Origin: CBDFKB01 sp965248715
GTDB lineage: Bacteria; Pseudomonadota; Alphaproteobacteria; Rhizobiales; Rhizobiaceae
Assembly (NCBI GenBank): GCA_965248715.1
Contig: CBDFKB010000007.1
Span: forward strand, 806,001 to 870,000
DNA: 64,000 bases
Reading direction: 5' to 3'
Position 1 is the first letter of the stretch, and each line of letters begins with the position of its first letter. Position numbers and translations under genes: made by a program. Under the pieces are notes generated by a model that did no database searches, was not told the DNA's origin, and was given only the letters and a program-made list of their open reading frames with translations. Below, one piece after another: positions 17,206-26,683 of this stretch.

Positions 17206-18092
17206 CGCCTGATCAACGTACCTGCGCCGTGATTGGTAAACAATTCTAGCAGTACCGCATGTGTGGTCCTGCCGTTGAGAATTACCACCGCGCCGACCCC
17301 GGCTTCGAGCGCGGAGATACAGGTTTCGACTTTCGGAATCATGCCGCCGCAAATCGTGCCATCAGCGATCATAGTGCGTGCGTCGGCGACCGACAGTTCC
17401 TTGATCAGTTTGCCGGCACCATCAAGCACGCCGGGCACATCGGTCAGAAATAACAACCGGTCGGCATCAAGCGCGCCGGCGACCGCGCCGGCGAATGTGT
17501 CAGCATTGACGTTGTAGGTCTTGCCATCGGCGCCAAAACAAACCGGCGCCACTATTGGTATCAAGCCGGCGCCAGCGACCATGTTGAGCACTGCCGGATC
17601 GACGGATTTCGGTTCCCCGACCAGGCCAAGGTCGACCGACTGCTCGATCTGTGAACCGGGATCGACAATGACACGGGTCATCTTTTCGGCCACCACCATA
17701 TTGCCATCCTTGCCGCACAGGCCAACCGCACGTGCGCCTTCCTGGTTCATGGCGCCAACGATCTTTTTGTTGATCAGGCCGGCCAACACCATTTCCACCA
17801 CTTCGACCGTCGCCTCGTCGGTTACCCGCAGGCCAGCGCGAAATTTAGACTGGATGCCGATTTTGTCCAGCATGTCGGCGATCTGCGGTCCGCCGCCATG
17901 CACCACAATTGGGTTTGCTCCCGATTGCTTCAACAATGCCACGTCTTGGCAAAACGCCCGTGATAGCGCCGCCTCGCCCATAGCATGGCCGCCATATTTT
18001 AACATCACGGTCTTGCCGGAGTAACGTTGCATAAAGGGCAACGCCTCGGCCAAAAGCGCTGCTTGGATCTCACCGGTGATCTTGACGGCCAT
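17202..18092 (-). CDS. argB: acetylglutamate kinase
   Basis: Phosphorylates N-acetyl-L-glutamate in arginine synthesis. The 296-residue protein has the amino-acid kinase motifs: VMLKYGGHAMG near residue 30, IVVHGGGPQI near 64, the Asn/Asp region NVNADTFAGAVAGALDADRL near 190, and the C-terminal GGMIPKVETC with the conserved Lys. The last residues HGAGTLIRR are typical. The start at 18092 (MAVKITGE) is chosen because the family begins here; an upstream extension of 71 residues shows no conservation. The downstream HAD nucleotidase overlaps it by ATGA. The N-terminal extension typical of arginine-sensitive forms is about the length seen in alphaproteobacteria. Confidence 0.96.
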   Translation of the reverse strand: MAVKITGEIQAALLAEALPFMQRYSGKTVMLKYGGHAMGEAALSRAFCQDVALLKQSGANPIVVHGGGPQIADMLDKIGIQSKFRAGLRVTDEATVEVVEMVLAGLINKKIVGAMNQEGARAVGLCGKDGNMVVAEKMTRVIVDPGSQIEQSVDLGLVGEPKSVDPAVLNMVAGAGLIPIVAPVCFGADGKTYNVNADTFAGAVAGALDADRLLFLTDVPGVLDGAGKLIKELSVADARTMIADGTICGGMIPKVETCISALEAGVGAVVILNGRTTHAVLLELFTNHGAGTLIRR

Positions 18093-18328
18093 GGTGCCGT
18101 TTCCTTGTTGTTTGCGCGCAACCCCTAGAACACGACCCGCATAAATGGAACCGTTCCAGCCGATGCAATTTTGTGCCAAGGCCGAGACTGGCACATTTAG
18201 GCCGTTTGCCCAATGCGTCGAAATGGTCGCCAGTAAAGTGCAAAACTGGTTGAAGCCGGCGTCGGTGATCCTAAATATGGCATTGGCCTGCACTACAGCG
18301 CGCAAATGTTTTTATACGGGGACTATTG

Positions 18329-20350
18329 ATGAACCAACAACCGACCAAGAATGCCAAAGGCAAACGAACGCCCAAAAGCCGCAAGGCTAGCGACGACAAA
18401 GCCCCGCGGGGCAAGGCGGCCGGCGGCAAGGTGAAAGAAGAAACTCACGCTTTCCAGGCCGAAGTTTCCAAATTACTGCACCTGATGGTGCATTCGGTCT
18501 ATTCCAACCAGGACATCTTCTTGCGCGAACTGATCTCGAACGCTGCGGACGCCTGTGAGCGGTTGCGTTATCGCGCGCTTAGCGAACCTGGCCTGTTGGG
18601 CGATGATGCGAATTTCCGTGTCACCTTGAGCGCTAATACGACCGCGCAAATTTTGCAGATCACCGACAATGGTTGCGGCATGAGCCGCGACGAATTGGCG
18701 GAAAATCTTGGCACCATCGCCCGTTCCGGGACCCGCGCCTTCCTCGACAATCTTGGCGATAATGGTGAAGGTTCAGCTCTAATCGGCCAGTTCGGGGTTG
18801 GATTTTATTCTGCCTTCATGGTCGCCGATGAGGTCACGGTGGTCAGCCGCGCCGCCGGCAGCAAAGAAGTTTGGCGCTGGCGTTCCGACGGCAAGGGCGC
18901 GTTCACCATAAATCCGCTCGAAGCTAGCGATCCGCTGGCGCCGGCACGTGGCACTATCGTTACCTTGCATCTGAGCAAGGACCGCGAAACCTATGCCGAG
19001 GCATCAACGGTCGAGCGCATCGTGCGTGAATACTCCGCCCATGTACCGGTGCCGATTTTCTTGCTCGGGGAGCAAACTACAGCCGAAGAAGGCGGCGCCT
19101 CTGAAAAGCAATTAGCCGACGGCTCAGCCCTATGGCGCAAGTCCCGTTCGGAAATTTCGAGCGAGGAATACAAGGAATTCTATAGCCACGTTTCCGGCCA
19201 GTTCGACCAACCGGCACAAACCATTCATTACCGCGCCGAGGGTCGCCAGGAATATTCGGTCCTGGCCTTTATCCCGGCCATCAAGCCGTTTGATTTGTTC
19301 GACCCGTCCCGCAAAGGCAGGGTGCGGCTTTATGTGCGCCGGGTGTTCATCGCTGATGACGTTGAATTATTGCCAGCCTGGCTGCGGTTTGTCCGTGGCG
19401 TGGTCGACAGTGAGGATTTACCACTCAATTTGTCACGCGAAATGCTGCAGGACAATCCAGTGTTGGAAGCGATCAGGAGCGGCTTTACCAACCGAATGGT
19501 TTCGGAACTGAAGAAATCGGCCGACAACGACCGGCAGGCCTATGAGAATTTTTGGGACAATTTCGGCGCAGTTCTAAAAGAGGGGCTGTATGAGGACATG
19601 GAGCGCCGCGACAAATTGTTGGAGCTGGCGTTGTTTCAAACCACCGGTGAAGCCGGCAAGGACAGTTCCTGGCGTCAGCTTAGCGAATATGTGGCGGACA
19701 TGAAGGCGAACCAGACCCAGATATTTTATGCTACCGGCGCCTCGAAGGAAGCCATTTTGGCCAGCCCACACCTTGAAGGATATCGCAAGCGCGGCATTGA
19801 AGTACTGATGTTGTTTGATCCGGTGGACGCGTTTTGGGTGCAAATGATGCCAAATTTCGACGGCAAGCCGTTCCAGTCGATAACCCAAGGCAACGCTGCA
19901 TTGGATCGGGTCGATGACGATCAAGATGACAAGACCGACGACGACAATAACAAAGACGAAGATAAATCCGCTGCGCCGCTCGAAAAACTGATCGAGCGGG
20001 CAAAGGAACAATTGGCTGATAAAGTTAGCGATGTTCGCTCCACCGGACGGCTGGCGCAAAGCCCGGTCTGCCTGGTTGCAGCCGACCATGGACCAGACCG
20101 GCAATTGGAAAAACTGCTTTCACGCCAACAAGGCGGTGGACCGGCCGCGGCGCCAATTTTGGAGATCAATCCTGAACATGGCCTGATCCGCAAGATCGCT
20201 GCCGAACTCGACAAGGACAAGGACGCGGCCTGTGGTGACATATTGCTGATGTTGTACGATCAGGCGCGGATTTTGGATGGGGAAGCGCCGGTCGACCCGG
20301 CCGATTTTTCCAAACGGCTTAACCGGATGATGGAAAGCACGCTCAAATAG
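18329..20350 (+). CDS. htpG: molecular chaperone HtpG (Hsp90)
   Basis: ATP-dependent Hsp90 chaperone, 673 residues. GHKL ATPase motifs are intact: ELISNAADACERLR (Asn for Mg), TDNGCGMSRDEL, GTIARSGT lid segment and GQFGVGFYSAF. The middle domain has DLPLNLSREMLQ with the catalytic Arg, and the C-terminal dimerisation domain follows. Two features differ from the usual bacterial protein: a basic Lys/Arg-rich N-terminal extension of about 36 residues before HAFQAEVSKLL, and an Asp/Lys-rich linker at about residues 528-552 between middle and C-terminal domains. The ATG is preceded by GGGGA; a TTG sits immediately before it. It lies divergent from argB with no operon partner. Confidence 0.97.
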   Translation: MNQQPTKNAKGKRTPKSRKASDDKAPRGKAAGGKVKEETHAFQAEVSKLLHLMVHSVYSNQDIFLRELISNAADACERLRYRALSEPGLLGDDANFRVTLSANTTAQILQITDNGCGMSRDELAENLGTIARSGTRAFLDNLGDNGEGSALIGQFGVGFYSAFMVADEVTVVSRAAGSKEVWRWRSDGKGAFTINPLEASDPLAPARGTIVTLHLSKDRETYAEASTVERIVREYSAHVPVPIFLLGEQTTAEEGGASEKQLADGSALWRKSRSEISSEEYKEFYSHVSGQFDQPAQTIHYRAEGRQEYSVLAFIPAIKPFDLFDPSRKGRVRLYVRRVFIADDVELLPAWLRFVRGVVDSEDLPLNLSREMLQDNPVLEAIRSGFTNRMVSELKKSADNDRQAYENFWDNFGAVLKEGLYEDMERRDKLLELALFQTTGEAGKDSSWRQLSEYVADMKANQTQIFYATGASKEAILASPHLEGYRKRGIEVLMLFDPVDAFWVQMMPNFDGKPFQSITQGNAALDRVDDDQDDKTDDDNNKDEDKSAAPLEKLIERAKEQLADKVSDVRSTGRLAQSPVCLVAADHGPDRQLEKLLSRQQGGGPAAAPILEINPEHGLIRKIAAELDKDKDAACGDILLMLYDQARILDGEAPVDPADFSKRLNRMMESTLK

Positions 20351-20372
20351 CCCCGCAAACAGCGCGCAGGGA

Positions 20373-21218
20373 TCAACCAGACTGGTTGTTGGCGTCCTGC
20401 TTTTCCAATTCCTTCCAGGAATTTTGCTGCGCCAGCATCTTGCGCAAATAGGCAACGTTTTCTTGCGCTTCACCATTGCCGAGTTCACCACGGGCGATGG
20501 TTTCGGCTTCCTGGAACCGGCCCTGCAGGCCAACCACCAGGGCCAAGTTTTGCCGGATACGGCTGTCGCCGCCACCCAGTTTGATCGCCTGGCGCAAATA
20601 GGTTTCCGAGGCTGGCAAATCGCCGGTCAACAAATAGGACATGCCGAGATTGGAAAGGACGGAAGGCTCGTTAGGGCGCAGATCTAGCGCACTTCGATAA
20701 AGCCTGCGCGCCTCGTTCGAGCGATCGAGCTGGTCAAGGATCGCGCCCTGTGCCGATAGCAGTTTCCAGTCAGGATGGTCTGGGGTTTGGGCTCGTTCGA
20801 TGATTTTTAGCGCTTTGCTGAGATCGCCGGCCGCTGCCAATGCCTTGCCGTAGGCGGCCAGTACCTGCGGATCTTGCGGATGGTAGATGACCATTTTCTG
20901 CATCACCGACAGCGCCTGTTCGTGCCGTCCAATGCGCCGCAACATGGCGGCGTAGGTCAAGCCAACCGCTTTGTCTTTGGGATTTCGCGCATAGTTGGTA
21001 CCGTATTGGCCAACTGCGGATTTTAGTTCCGGCACACTCATTTTCGAGATGTCGCCACCGCGTTTGATCGATCCAGTGGTGCGTGGATCGGTGGCGCACG
21101 AGCTTAACCCAAGCATCAGGCCGAGCGAAATTGTGGTGATAATCGCGCGGACACGCGAAGCTTTGGGATTGAAACCCGAATTGTGGCCGGAAATCCGCAG
21201 ACCTGCTTGCATATCCAT
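20373..21218 (-). CDS. TPR lipoprotein, TadD-like
   Basis: A 281-residue lipoprotein with tetratricopeptide repeats. A hydrophobic signal ends in a lipobox (LGLSSC, Cys near residue 40), and TPR units run from about residue 60 to 260 (for example ALSVMQKMVIYHPQDPQVLA and PSVLSNLGMSYLLTGDLPAS). This plan fits TadD, the outer-membrane pilotin-like assembly factor of Tad pili that helps secretin insertion. The start at 21218 has GCGGGGA just before it; a longer form would bury the signal. It is convergent with htpG and about 15 kb from the main Tad cluster. Other TPR lipoproteins cannot be excluded by eye. Confidence 0.75.
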   Translation of the reverse strand: MDMQAGLRISGHNSGFNPKASRVRAIITTISLGLMLGLSSCATDPRTTGSIKRGGDISKMSVPELKSAVGQYGTNYARNPKDKAVGLTYAAMLRRIGRHEQALSVMQKMVIYHPQDPQVLAAYGKALAAAGDLSKALKIIERAQTPDHPDWKLLSAQGAILDQLDRSNEARRLYRSALDLRPNEPSVLSNLGMSYLLTGDLPASETYLRQAIKLGGGDSRIRQNLALVVGLQGRFQEAETIARGELGNGEAQENVAYLRKMLAQQNSWKELEKQDANNQSG

Positions 21219-21379
21219 GTCCCCGCTATGCGGTATCCATTTCCGGCTTTTGCCGGGTAGATGCAGCAATATTCTGTTAACCCTAACGGAACGTTAATCG
21301 AGTGGGGCGGTCAGCCGGCTTTGACCAACTAGGTTCTCGAAATTAGAAACATCTTCCAGCCAATTCGAGGAGAATTGCC

Positions 21380-22753
21380 TTGGCCGATCTACCGATTGCA
21401 GAAACTGATGAAGACGCGGTGCCAATTCATGCCATTCGGCCCGGGGAATTGGAGCAGAAAGCTGCCGCGATCTCGCCGCAGGCGGCGGCATGGGCAAAAT
21501 CCAGCGGGTTCACCGCATCTGCCAGCCAAGTCTGTATGGTGCCTGACAGCACCGGCAATTTGGCTGCGGTTCTAACCGGTCGCAGCGAAAATTCGGCACC
21601 AATGGACGCCGGCACGTTGGCCAAACTTTTGCCGGCCGGCCGCTATCATTTGGCAAGCGGGTTTACCGATCCAGCCCTTGCTGCGCTCGGTTGGATGCTT
21701 GGCGCCTATAAATTTGACCGCTATCGATCGTATGCGGCCGAACCTGCGCGGCTGGTGATGCCGGATACGGTAGATGAAGCGCGATTGTCAATCATCGCCA
21801 ACAGCGTCTATTTGGTGCGCGATCTGGTCAATACTCCGGCCAACGATATGGGCCCGGCGGCGATCGAAACAGCGGTGCGCCAACTGGCCAAACATCACCA
21901 CGCCAAAGTATCCGTGATCGCAGGGGATGATCTGCTGAAGGAAAATTTGCCGATGATCCACGCGGTTGGGCGCGCAAGCTGCGAGGCGCCACGGCTGATT
22001 GATCTTAGCTGGGGGTCAAATAAGGCACCGAAAGTGACCCTGGTCGGCAAAGGGGTCAGTTTCGATACCGGCGGGCTCAACATTAAGTCGGGTAGTTCGA
22101 TGGCGTTGATGAAAAAGGATATGGGCGGTGCTGCCAATGTGCTTGGCTTAGCAGCAATGATCATGGCAGCCAAACTTGATATTCGCCTTCGGGTGCTGGT
22201 GCCGGCGGTGGAAAATGCCATTGCCGGCAATGCGTTTCGGCCGGGCGACGTGCTGCCATCGCGAAAAGGTTTAACGGTGGAAATCGGCAATACTGACGCC
22301 GAGGGCAGGTTGGTGCTCGGTGATGCACTGGCCCTCGCCGGCGAGGAGAAACCACAATTGCTGGTCGATATGGCGACCTTGACTGGCGCCGCCAGGGTAG
22401 CGCTTGGGTCCGATTTAGCGCCATTTTATACCGGTGATGATACCCTCGCCCATAACCTCGCTACCGCAGCCGGCCGGACCGCTGACCCGGTATGGCGCAT
22501 GCCTTTATGGGCGCCTTATGATGCCATGCTTTCGTCGCGGATCGCTGATGTCAACCACATCAGCAAGGGCGGGTTCGCCGGCTCAATTACCGCCGCGTTG
22601 TTTCTGGCCCGGTTTGTCGATCAACCGGAGCAATGGATGCATTTCGACATTTTCGCCTGGGTTCCTGACGAAAAACCGTGGGCGCCGGCTGGTGGCGAAG
22701 CCCAGGCTGTTCGCGCGCTATTTGAGATGATCGAAACCAATATGCGCGGGTAA
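21380..22753 (+). CDS. M17 leucyl aminopeptidase family protein
   Basis: A 457-residue dimetal aminopeptidase of family M17. The catalytic core is intact: VGKGVSFDTGG (Lys and Asp, about residue 225), KKDMGGAANVLG, and the signature NTDAEGRLVLGDAL (about 304-317) with the Arg and metal ligands. The N-terminal domain is shorter than in E. coli PepA, placing it nearer the PepB-like group of alphaproteobacteria. It starts with TTG; a strong GAGGAG ribosome site 8 nt upstream supports this. It removes N-terminal residues from peptides in the cytoplasm. A MarR regulator and an NlpC/P60 hydrolase follow, suggesting joint handling of peptides, possibly from murein turnover. Confidence 0.92.
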   Translation: MADLPIAETDEDAVPIHAIRPGELEQKAAAISPQAAAWAKSSGFTASASQVCMVPDSTGNLAAVLTGRSENSAPMDAGTLAKLLPAGRYHLASGFTDPALAALGWMLGAYKFDRYRSYAAEPARLVMPDTVDEARLSIIANSVYLVRDLVNTPANDMGPAAIETAVRQLAKHHHAKVSVIAGDDLLKENLPMIHAVGRASCEAPRLIDLSWGSNKAPKVTLVGKGVSFDTGGLNIKSGSSMALMKKDMGGAANVLGLAAMIMAAKLDIRLRVLVPAVENAIAGNAFRPGDVLPSRKGLTVEIGNTDAEGRLVLGDALALAGEEKPQLLVDMATLTGAARVALGSDLAPFYTGDDTLAHNLATAAGRTADPVWRMPLWAPYDAMLSSRIADVNHISKGGFAGSITAALFLARFVDQPEQWMHFDIFAWVPDEKPWAPAGGEAQAVRALFEMIETNMRG

Positions 22754-22852
22754 TTTCGCGAAAAAGCGGCACCGATACTTGGCTTCTTGCTGTTGGGTGC
22801 CAATCGGTGTATTCAGTACGGAAGCGAAACGATATGGCGTGGCTATCGCACA

Positions 22853-23221
22853 ATGGCCACGATTGATCTCTTGTTGATCGAACTCAAACCGGTTCAGGCA
22901 TTGCGGCTGTGGCAGCAAGTGACATTTGGCATTGTAAAAAGTGCCGAGCCGGATTTGTCGACCCGTCAACTGGCGATCTTGCTTTATATCTATCTCGAAC
23001 CGCCGCCGCACACAGTGCGCGGCCTGGCCGCTCAACTCGGTGTCACCAAGCCGGTGATTACCCGCGCACTCGATACCATGGGTCATTTGCAATTGGTCGG
23101 GCGCCGCCGCGACCCGCGCGACCGGCGCAATGTCATCATCCAGCGCACGGTTGATGGGGCGCTGTTTCTGGAACGACTTGGAGACAATATCGTTGCCAGC
23201 GGCCGCGAATTGACCAGATGA
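22853..23221 (+). CDS. MarR-type transcriptional regulator
   Basis: A short (122-residue) winged-helix regulator. The helix-turn-helix is visible as LAAQLGVTKPVITRALDTMG (about residues 61-80), followed by the wing RRRDPRDRRNVIIQRT typical of MarR (D-x-R-D-x-R motif). The dimerisation helices are shorter than in full-length MarR proteins. ATG at 22853 is used; an upstream in-frame start adds unconserved sequence. It sits 100 nt after the aminopeptidase gene and its stop overlaps the NlpC/P60 start as ATGA. It probably regulates this small cluster. Ligand and targets are not visible from sequence. Confidence 0.82.
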   Translation: MATIDLLLIELKPVQALRLWQQVTFGIVKSAEPDLSTRQLAILLYIYLEPPPHTVRGLAAQLGVTKPVITRALDTMGHLQLVGRRRDPRDRRNVIIQRTVDGALFLERLGDNIVASGRELTR

Positions 23222-24102
23222 ATTTCCCTGTCCTCAACCCGCTTGACCCGCTGCTGAACGCGCATCGACCCGATCTGGCCGATGTTAAGCTGAAGGGCCG
23301 CACCGATGCCGAACGTTTTGTCGCCGGCCGGCCAGCACAGGTAACCATTGCGGCGGCAAATATCCACCGCCAGCCAAATGCCGGTTCGACGATCATCAGC
23401 CAGTTCCTGCTCGGCGAAGAAGTGTTTGTCTTTGAGAACAAAATCGGCTGGTCTTGGGTGCAAAGCGCCCGCGACGGCTATACCGGATATGTTGCCTCGT
23501 CAGCGCTCGGCGAACTGGCCACCGGCTTTACCCATCAAATATCTGTGCCCCGGACCCTGGTTTATCCCCAGCCTGATCTGAAACTTCCGCCGGTTCGAAC
23601 ATTGTCGATCGGCGGCCTGGTGCGGGTTGAAGGGCAAACCACCACCCGTGGCACCGGGTATAGTCTGCTCGGCGATGGCACAGCGATCACCACCGCTCAC
23701 CTTGGCCCGGTTGGCGGTTATGCCGGCGATTTCGTCGATGCCGCGCTGAAATTGCTGCACACCCCCTATCAATGGGGCGGCACCAGCGGGTTTGGAGTAG
23801 ACTGTTCAGGTATTGTTTCGGTGGCGTTGCGTTTGTGCGGACAAACCGTGCTGCGGGATACCAGGATGCAGGCGGCAACCCTGGGCAGTCCGCTGCCAGC
23901 CACCGACAATTACGGCGATCTGCTACGCGGCGATCTGGTGTTTTGGCAAGGCCACGTGGCGATTGCGGTCGGCGATGGTAATTTGCTGCACGCCAGCGGC
24001 GGCACCATGGATGTCACTTTGGAGCCGGCGCAAACCGCAATTGATCGCATTGCCACCCAATATGGTCGGCCGATCGGTGCGCGCCGGCCGGATGGATTCT
24101 AA
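23218..24102 (+). CDS. NlpC/P60 endopeptidase with SH3 domains
   Basis: A 294-residue cell-wall hydrolase. Two bacterial SH3-like segments precede the catalytic domain: about residues 38-100 (QVTIAAANIHRQPNAGSTII to GYTGYVASSALGE) and a second to about 160. The NlpC/P60 domain has Cys in DCSGIVSVAL (about 196), His in GHVAIAVGDG (about 246) and a further polar residue in LLHASGG. Such enzymes cut between D-Glu and diamino acid in murein peptides. No signal peptide is seen, so it may act on recycled muropeptides in the cytoplasm; the upstream aminopeptidase fits that. It is translationally coupled to the MarR gene and overlaps ghrA's end by 4 nt. Confidence 0.9.
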   Translation: MNFPVLNPLDPLLNAHRPDLADVKLKGRTDAERFVAGRPAQVTIAAANIHRQPNAGSTIISQFLLGEEVFVFENKIGWSWVQSARDGYTGYVASSALGELATGFTHQISVPRTLVYPQPDLKLPPVRTLSIGGLVRVEGQTTTRGTGYSLLGDGTAITTAHLGPVGGYAGDFVDAALKLLHTPYQWGGTSGFGVDCSGIVSVALRLCGQTVLRDTRMQAATLGSPLPATDNYGDLLRGDLVFWQGHVAIAVGDGNLLHASGGTMDVTLEPAQTAIDRIATQYGRPIGARRPDGF

Positions 24103-25052
24103 TATCCAGCAGCCCTATCGACCAAATTATCCAACCGCCGGCCGGCCTCCCAATCGGCCATTTGCGCTACCATTACCGGTACCAACACCTGTGGATCGGA
24201 TGCGGCCGCTATGTGGGGGGTGACGAACACCCGTCCGTGGGACCAAAGCGGATTTTCTGGCCCAAGCGGTTCCTGCTCGAATACATCCAAACTGGCCGCT
24301 GCCAGGGTGCCGGCATCGAGGGCTTGCAAGATGTCTTGTTCTACCTGTAGTCCGCCACGCCCGACATTGATCAGCACCGGGCCACCAAGCGGGGTCTGGC
24401 GCTTCATGCCAGCCAGAAGCTTATGATCGATGAGGCCTTCGGTCTCGGTGGTCAGGGGCAACAGTACCACCACGATGTCGCTTTCAACCAGAAATGGCCT
24501 GAGGCCGGCTTCGCCAGCATGGCAGGATATCCCGGGATATTGCTTTGCGCTGCGGCTCCACCCGGCGGTTTGAAAGCCAATCGCCTGCAACTTTTTAGCC
24601 GCGTCGGTACCAAGCACGCCGAGGCCCATGATGCCTACGGTTATATCGGCAGCAACCGGTTGCGGCAGTTCGTGCCAAAGTTTTTGCGCCTGCTGGCGCC
24701 GGTAGTCGGCGCCGAACTTTAGATGGTCCATTACCCGCCACACAATGTGTTGGCTCATGCGCGCGGTCAGGTCCGGCGCCACCACCCGCACGATCGGCAC
24801 ATCGGGCAATTCGGGATCATCGAAAATGTGGTCGACCCCGGCACCAAGCGAGAAGATCAATTCCAAATTGGGCAATTGGCGCAACACACCGGGCCTTGGT
24901 TTCCACACCGCCGCATAGCGGATGGTTGGATCGTCTGCTGGCTCAGGTTTGCCGATTACCCGGCGTGTCGGCGCACAATTGGCGAAGGCGGCGGCCCATT
25001 TGTCGTAGCCTAATTCGCTGCAGAAAAGCAAAATGCGATCGGCACCACTCAT
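24099..25052 (-). CDS. ghrA: glyoxylate/hydroxypyruvate reductase A-like dehydrogenase
   Basis: A 317-residue NAD(P)-dependent D-2-hydroxyacid dehydrogenase. The nucleotide-binding motif is VGIMGLGVLGTDAAKKL near residue 140. Catalytic residues are visible as INVGRGG (Arg), the Glu in SLDVFEQEPL and the His in TPHIAA near residue 288. The GhrA-like features are the short N-terminal substrate domain and the WSRSAKQYPGI segment after the Rossmann motif. Probable reaction: reduction of glyoxylate or hydroxypyruvate. Its start overlaps the upstream yejF stop as ATGA, so it is the last gene of the transporter operon. That linkage suggests cotranscription but gives no clear metabolic logic. Confidence 0.85.
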   Translation of the reverse strand: MSGADRILLFCSELGYDKWAAAFANCAPTRRVIGKPEPADDPTIRYAAVWKPRPGVLRQLPNLELIFSLGAGVDHIFDDPELPDVPIVRVVAPDLTARMSQHIVWRVMDHLKFGADYRRQQAQKLWHELPQPVAADITVGIMGLGVLGTDAAKKLQAIGFQTAGWSRSAKQYPGISCHAGEAGLRPFLVESDIVVVLLPLTTETEGLIDHKLLAGMKRQTPLGGPVLINVGRGGLQVEQDILQALDAGTLAAASLDVFEQEPLGPENPLWSHGRVFVTPHIAAASDPQVLVPVMVAQMADWEAGRRLDNLVDRAAGY

Positions 25053-26683
25053 TGTTCGATCACTCCGGTTTCGACGATTTCCAGGTCGAATGCCGCTGCC
25101 ATGAGCGCTTTGGTATAGTCGGTCTGCGGATCGTCAAAAATCTGCTCCGCCGTTCCTTGTTCCACCACCTTGCCGGCCCGCATCACAATCACCTCGTTTG
25201 CCAGTGCGCGTACTACTTTCAGGTCGTGGGAAATAAATAGATAGGCCAGATTGTGCCGCTGTTGCAGTTCGCGCAGCAGATCTACCACCTGTGCCTGCAC
25301 GCTCATGTCGAGTGCCGAGGTCGGCTCATCGAGAATGATGAATTCCGGTTGCAAAATGATTGCTCGGGCAATCGCGATCCGCTGGCGCTGGCCGCCGGAA
25401 AATTCGTGCGGATAACGGTGCCGGGTTTCCGGGTTAAGTCCGGTCTCGTTAAGCGCCGAAACTACCAGGCGATCGCGCTCACCATGGTCGAGCTCAGGGC
25501 GATGGATACGCAGGCCCTCGGCGACGATTTCCGATACCGACATACGCGGGCTAAGCGACCCGTAGGGGTCCTGAAACACTACCTGAATGCGGTTACGCAA
25601 TTGCCGCATCTGTGAAAATGAATAACCGTCGATGGCGGAACCGGTAAAATTGATCTTGCCATCGCTTGCGATCAGCCGCGCCAAGGCCAGGCCCAGGGTT
25701 GTTTTGCCCGATCCTGATTCGCCGACCACGCCAACGGTTGCGCCCGCACGTACGCTAACGTCGATGCCGTCGACCGCCTTGACGTGATCGACGGTCTTGC
25801 GCAACAGGCCGCGGCGGATCGGGAACCAGACCTTGATGTGGCTGCCCTCGATCACCACTGGCGCGCCACTATCCCCCTTGGGCGGTGTGCCGGCAGGTTC
25901 GGCCGCCAAAAGATGCTTGGTGTATGGGTGCTGTGGCGCCTTGAACAACTCGCCGGTCGGGCCGTTTTCGACGATTTTCCCCGCCTGCATGACGCAAGTG
26001 TGGTCGGAAAACTTTCTCACAATCGACAGGTCATGGGTGATCAGCAACATCGCCATCTGCCGTTGGCGCTGCAATTTCCGCAACAATGCCAATATTTGCG
26101 CCTGCACCGTGACATCGAGCGCGGTGGTCGGCTCGTCGGCGATCAGCAATTCCGGCTCGTTGGCTAGCGCCATGGCGATCATCACCCGTTGCCGCTGGCC
26201 GCCGGACAATTGATGGGGATAGGCGCCGAGCCGCTTTTGCGGGGTGCGGATACCGACCTGGTTGAGCAATTCGATGATGCGCTGGCGGGCATCATGTTCC
26301 CCCATACCGCGATGTATCCGCAAAATCTCACCGATCTGCTTTTCGATCGTATGCAGCGGGTTCAGCGAAGTCATCGGCTCCTGAAAGATCATGGTAATGT
26401 CGAAACCGCGTACCCGGCGCAGGTCCCGCTCATCGCCGTCCAGCAGATTTTCGCCCTTAAACAAAATCTCGCCGCTTGGATGGCTGGCCGACGGGTAGGG
26501 TAAAAGTTTGAGGATCGACAGCGCCGAAACCGATTTGCCGGAGCCCGATTCGCCTACCAGTGCCATGGTCTGGCCGTGTGCGATATCGAACGAAATCCGT
26601 TCGACCGCCAAATTGGTCTCCCCGCTCTGGGTAAATGCCACCGAAAGATCGCGGATCGATAGCAATGGGGTTTGCGCGGTCAT
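25049..26683 (-). CDS. yejF: peptide ABC transporter, double ATPase subunit
   Basis: A 544-residue protein with two fused ABC ATPase domains, as in YejF. Domain 1 has Walker A GESGSGKS (about 44-51) and signature LSGGQRQR; domain 2 has Walker A GESGSGKTTLG (about 330), signature FSGGQRQRIAIARA and Walker B FIILDEPTSALD. Both end with the oligopeptide-transporter C-terminal region (HPYTKHLLAAEP). It powers import through YejB/YejE of peptides such as microcin C in E. coli; other peptides are likely natural substrates. The start at 26683 overlaps the yejE stop as ATGA; upstream in-frame sequence within yejE is ignored. ghrA is coupled downstream. Confidence 0.93.
   Translation of the reverse strand: MTAQTPLLSIRDLSVAFTQSGETNLAVERISFDIAHGQTMALVGESGSGKSVSALSILKLLPYPSASHPSGEILFKGENLLDGDERDLRRVRGFDITMIFQEPMTSLNPLHTIEKQIGEILRIHRGMGEHDARQRIIELLNQVGIRTPQKRLGAYPHQLSGGQRQRVMIAMALANEPELLIADEPTTALDVTVQAQILALLRKLQRQRQMAMLLITHDLSIVRKFSDHTCVMQAGKIVENGPTGELFKAPQHPYTKHLLAAEPAGTPPKGDSGAPVVIEGSHIKVWFPIRRGLLRKTVDHVKAVDGIDVSVRAGATVGVVGESGSGKTTLGLALARLIASDGKINFTGSAIDGYSFSQMRQLRNRIQVVFQDPYGSLSPRMSVSEIVAEGLRIHRPELDHGERDRLVVSALNETGLNPETRHRYPHEFSGGQRQRIAIARAIILQPEFIILDEPTSALDMSVQAQVVDLLRELQQRHNLAYLFISHDLKVVRALANEVIVMRAGKVVEQGTAEQIFDDPQTDYTKALMAAAFDLEIVETGVIEQ

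Noticed and set aside
17206..17352. Extended N-terminus for the HAD nucleotidase
   Set aside because: The extra 49 codons lie inside argB in another frame, while the ATGA overlap start matches the family.
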